Below, one piece after another: positions 63,000 through 64,000 of a DNA stretch of 64,000 nucleotides (position 1 is its first letter; every line of letters begins with the position of its first letter). The notes below the pieces were generated by a model. The model did no database searches. It was not told the origin of the DNA and saw nothing but the letters and a program-made list of their open reading frames with translations. Position numbers and translations under genes: made by a program. The DNA is from Hungatella sp. UBA3048 (GTDB taxonomy: Bacteria; Bacillota; Clostridia; Lachnospirales; Lachnospiraceae): NCBI GenBank assembly GCA_002367105.1, contig DFCS01000024.1:1-64000 (forward strand), given 5' to 3'.

Positions 63000-64000
63000 A
63001 TGAAAAAAAGAACGGCATTTTTGCTGGCGCTTACAGCGGCTCTCAGTCTGACCGCATGCGGTACCAAACAGGAGGCGGCAGCCACTAAGGCAGAGACAGC
63101 AGCCGAGACGCAGACGACGGCTGAAGGAACAACGGCTGCTGCAGGGGAAGAGAAAAAGGATTCAGGGGAAGATGGAGATTTATCGGAACTGATCAAGGCA
63201 GCTCAGGCTGAAGGGGAATTAACCGTGTATGGCTCCTGCGAAGAGGAGCATTTGGCTGCGGTATGCCAGTATTTTGAAAAGACCTATGGCATTAAGACAA
63301 AGTTCCAGAGACTTTCAACCTCAGAGGTTTATACCAAGGTTTCTGAGGAGGGAGGAAAGCCTTCTGCTGATGTGTGGTTCGGCGGAACGACTGATCCCTA
63401 TAATGAAGCGGTTGCAGCTGGGATTTTAATGCCTTATGATGCGATGAATGCCAAGAATCTTATAGGAGACCAGTATAAGGATCCTACGAATAGCTGGTAT
63501 GGTATTTATAAGGGAATTCTGGGCTTTATGGTAAACACGGAAGAATTAAAGAGACTTGGGTTAGAGGCTCCCAAGACCTGGGATGATCTGACGAAAGAAG
63601 AGTATAAGGGACTTATCATGCTTTCCAATCCAAATACAGCAGGTACGGCTAAGCTGGTAATCAATACCATGGTACAGATGAAGGGCCATGATGCTGCTAT
63701 GGAGTATTTTAAAAAGCTGGACAAGAACATTGCACAGTATACAAAATCAGGTTCCGGCCCATCTAAGATGGTTGGACCTGGGGAATGTGTCATTGGAGTC
63801 GGTTTCCTTCATGACGGAATTTATCAGATTCTTCAGGGATACGATAACATTCAGCTGATTGTTCCTGAGGATGGTACCTCTTTTGAGGTAGGTGCAACTG
63901 CGATCTTTAAGGGAGCAGCTCATCCAAATGCAGCGAAGCTGTGGATCGAATATGCCCTGTCACCGGAGTGCGTGGATCTTGCAAAAGAAAACGGTGCTTA
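63000..64000 (+). CDS. ABC transporter substrate-binding lipoprotein (Fe3+/phosphonate type), partial
   Basis: At least 333 residues; the gene runs off the window. The lipoprotein signal ends with Cys at residue 20 (LSLTAC) and is followed by an Ala/Glu/Thr-rich linker. The mature part has LTVYGSCEEEHLAAVCQYFEKTYG, KPSADVWFGGTTDPYNEA and GILGFMVNTEELKRLGLEAP, the pattern of ferric iron/AfuA or 2-aminoethylphosphonate binding proteins. The ATG at 63000 has CGGAGGG. The permease and ATPase genes would follow outside the window. Confidence 0.88.
   Translation, partial: MKKRTAFLLALTAALSLTACGTKQEAAATKAETAAETQTTAEGTTAAAGEEKKDSGEDGDLSELIKAAQAEGELTVYGSCEEEHLAAVCQYFEKTYGIKTKFQRLSTSEVYTKVSEEGGKPSADVWFGGTTDPYNEAVAAGILMPYDAMNAKNLIGDQYKDPTNSWYGIYKGILGFMVNTEELKRLGLEAPKTWDDLTKEEYKGLIMLSNPNTAGTAKLVINTMVQMKGHDAAMEYFKKLDKNIAQYTKSGSGPSKMVGPGECVIGVGFLHDGIYQILQGYDNIQLIVPEDGTSFEVGATAIFKGAAHPNAAKLWIEYALSPECVDLAKENGA

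Overview
The window looks like the chromosome of a Lachnospiraceae-type Firmicute (Lacrimispora/Enterocloster-like). This is inferred from strong GGAGG ribosome-binding sites, regular use of TTG starts, the tRNA repertoire and the abundance of oligopeptide ABC transporters. No taxonomic search was possible.

Layout. (1) 1-837: a co-oriented tRNA cluster (3' end of an unidentified tRNA, then Glu, Thr, Met, Asp, Val, Leu, Arg-ACG). (2) 796-38697: a complete-looking 37.8-kb siphovirus-type prophage integrated in the anticodon loop of tRNA-Arg. It is bounded by a perfect 53-bp direct repeat. Its order is: integrase (-), repressor (-) and divergent Cro-like gene; an early region with three antirepressor-type proteins and many small genes; an excisionase-like gene; replication genes with iterons inside the initiator gene; a late activator, a late-type promoter and a terminated structured RNA; a fused terminase, portal, capsid, connectors and tail; fibre genes with an invertible 3' end; holin and M15-peptidase endolysin; and a right-end cargo zone with a P-loop ATPase and a CoiA-like nuclease/zinc-finger protein. 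(3) 38757-39343: a decayed copy of a closely related integrase just outside attR, showing that the same tRNA was occupied before. (4) 39744-51434: a LysR regulator, an oligopeptide ABC transporter (SBP, two permeases, two ATPases), three M20-type amidohydrolase/peptidase loci (the first frameshifted) and a CapA-family metallophosphoesterase. (5) 51549-52392: remnants that resemble a prophage right end (an endolysin C-terminal scrap, two small genes, hairpins). (6) 52479 onward: a second tRNA-Arg(ACG) and then a muropeptide-recycling type cluster: cytoplasmic SxxK hydrolase, L-Ala-D/L-Glu epimerase, peptide ABC transporter, NlpC/P60 endopeptidase and a second SxxK hydrolase. (7) 63000-64000: the start of another substrate-binding lipoprotein.

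The most notable things are: (a) a 15-bp perfect inverted repeat bracketing the 3' end of the collagen-like tail fibre gene and an oppositely oriented, in-frame alternative C-terminus, which predicts a DNA-inversion host-range switch with no invertase in the window; (b) a roughly 350-nt structured RNA with its own promoter (three 9-bp repeats upstream of a consensus -10) and its own terminator, between the late activator gene and the terminase module; (c) a dispersed family of hairpins ending in CGGTCCCGCC-like arms at cargo-gene boundaries; (d) integrase arm-type repeats (TTGGTCAAC) at both prophage ends, one set overlapping the integrase stop codon.

How the parts work together: the transport and peptidase clusters on the right look like a peptide and cell-wall-peptide scavenging region. 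The ykfB/ykfC-like pair next to a dedicated transporter, together with signal-less SxxK hydrolases, points to cytoplasmic processing of imported murein peptides.
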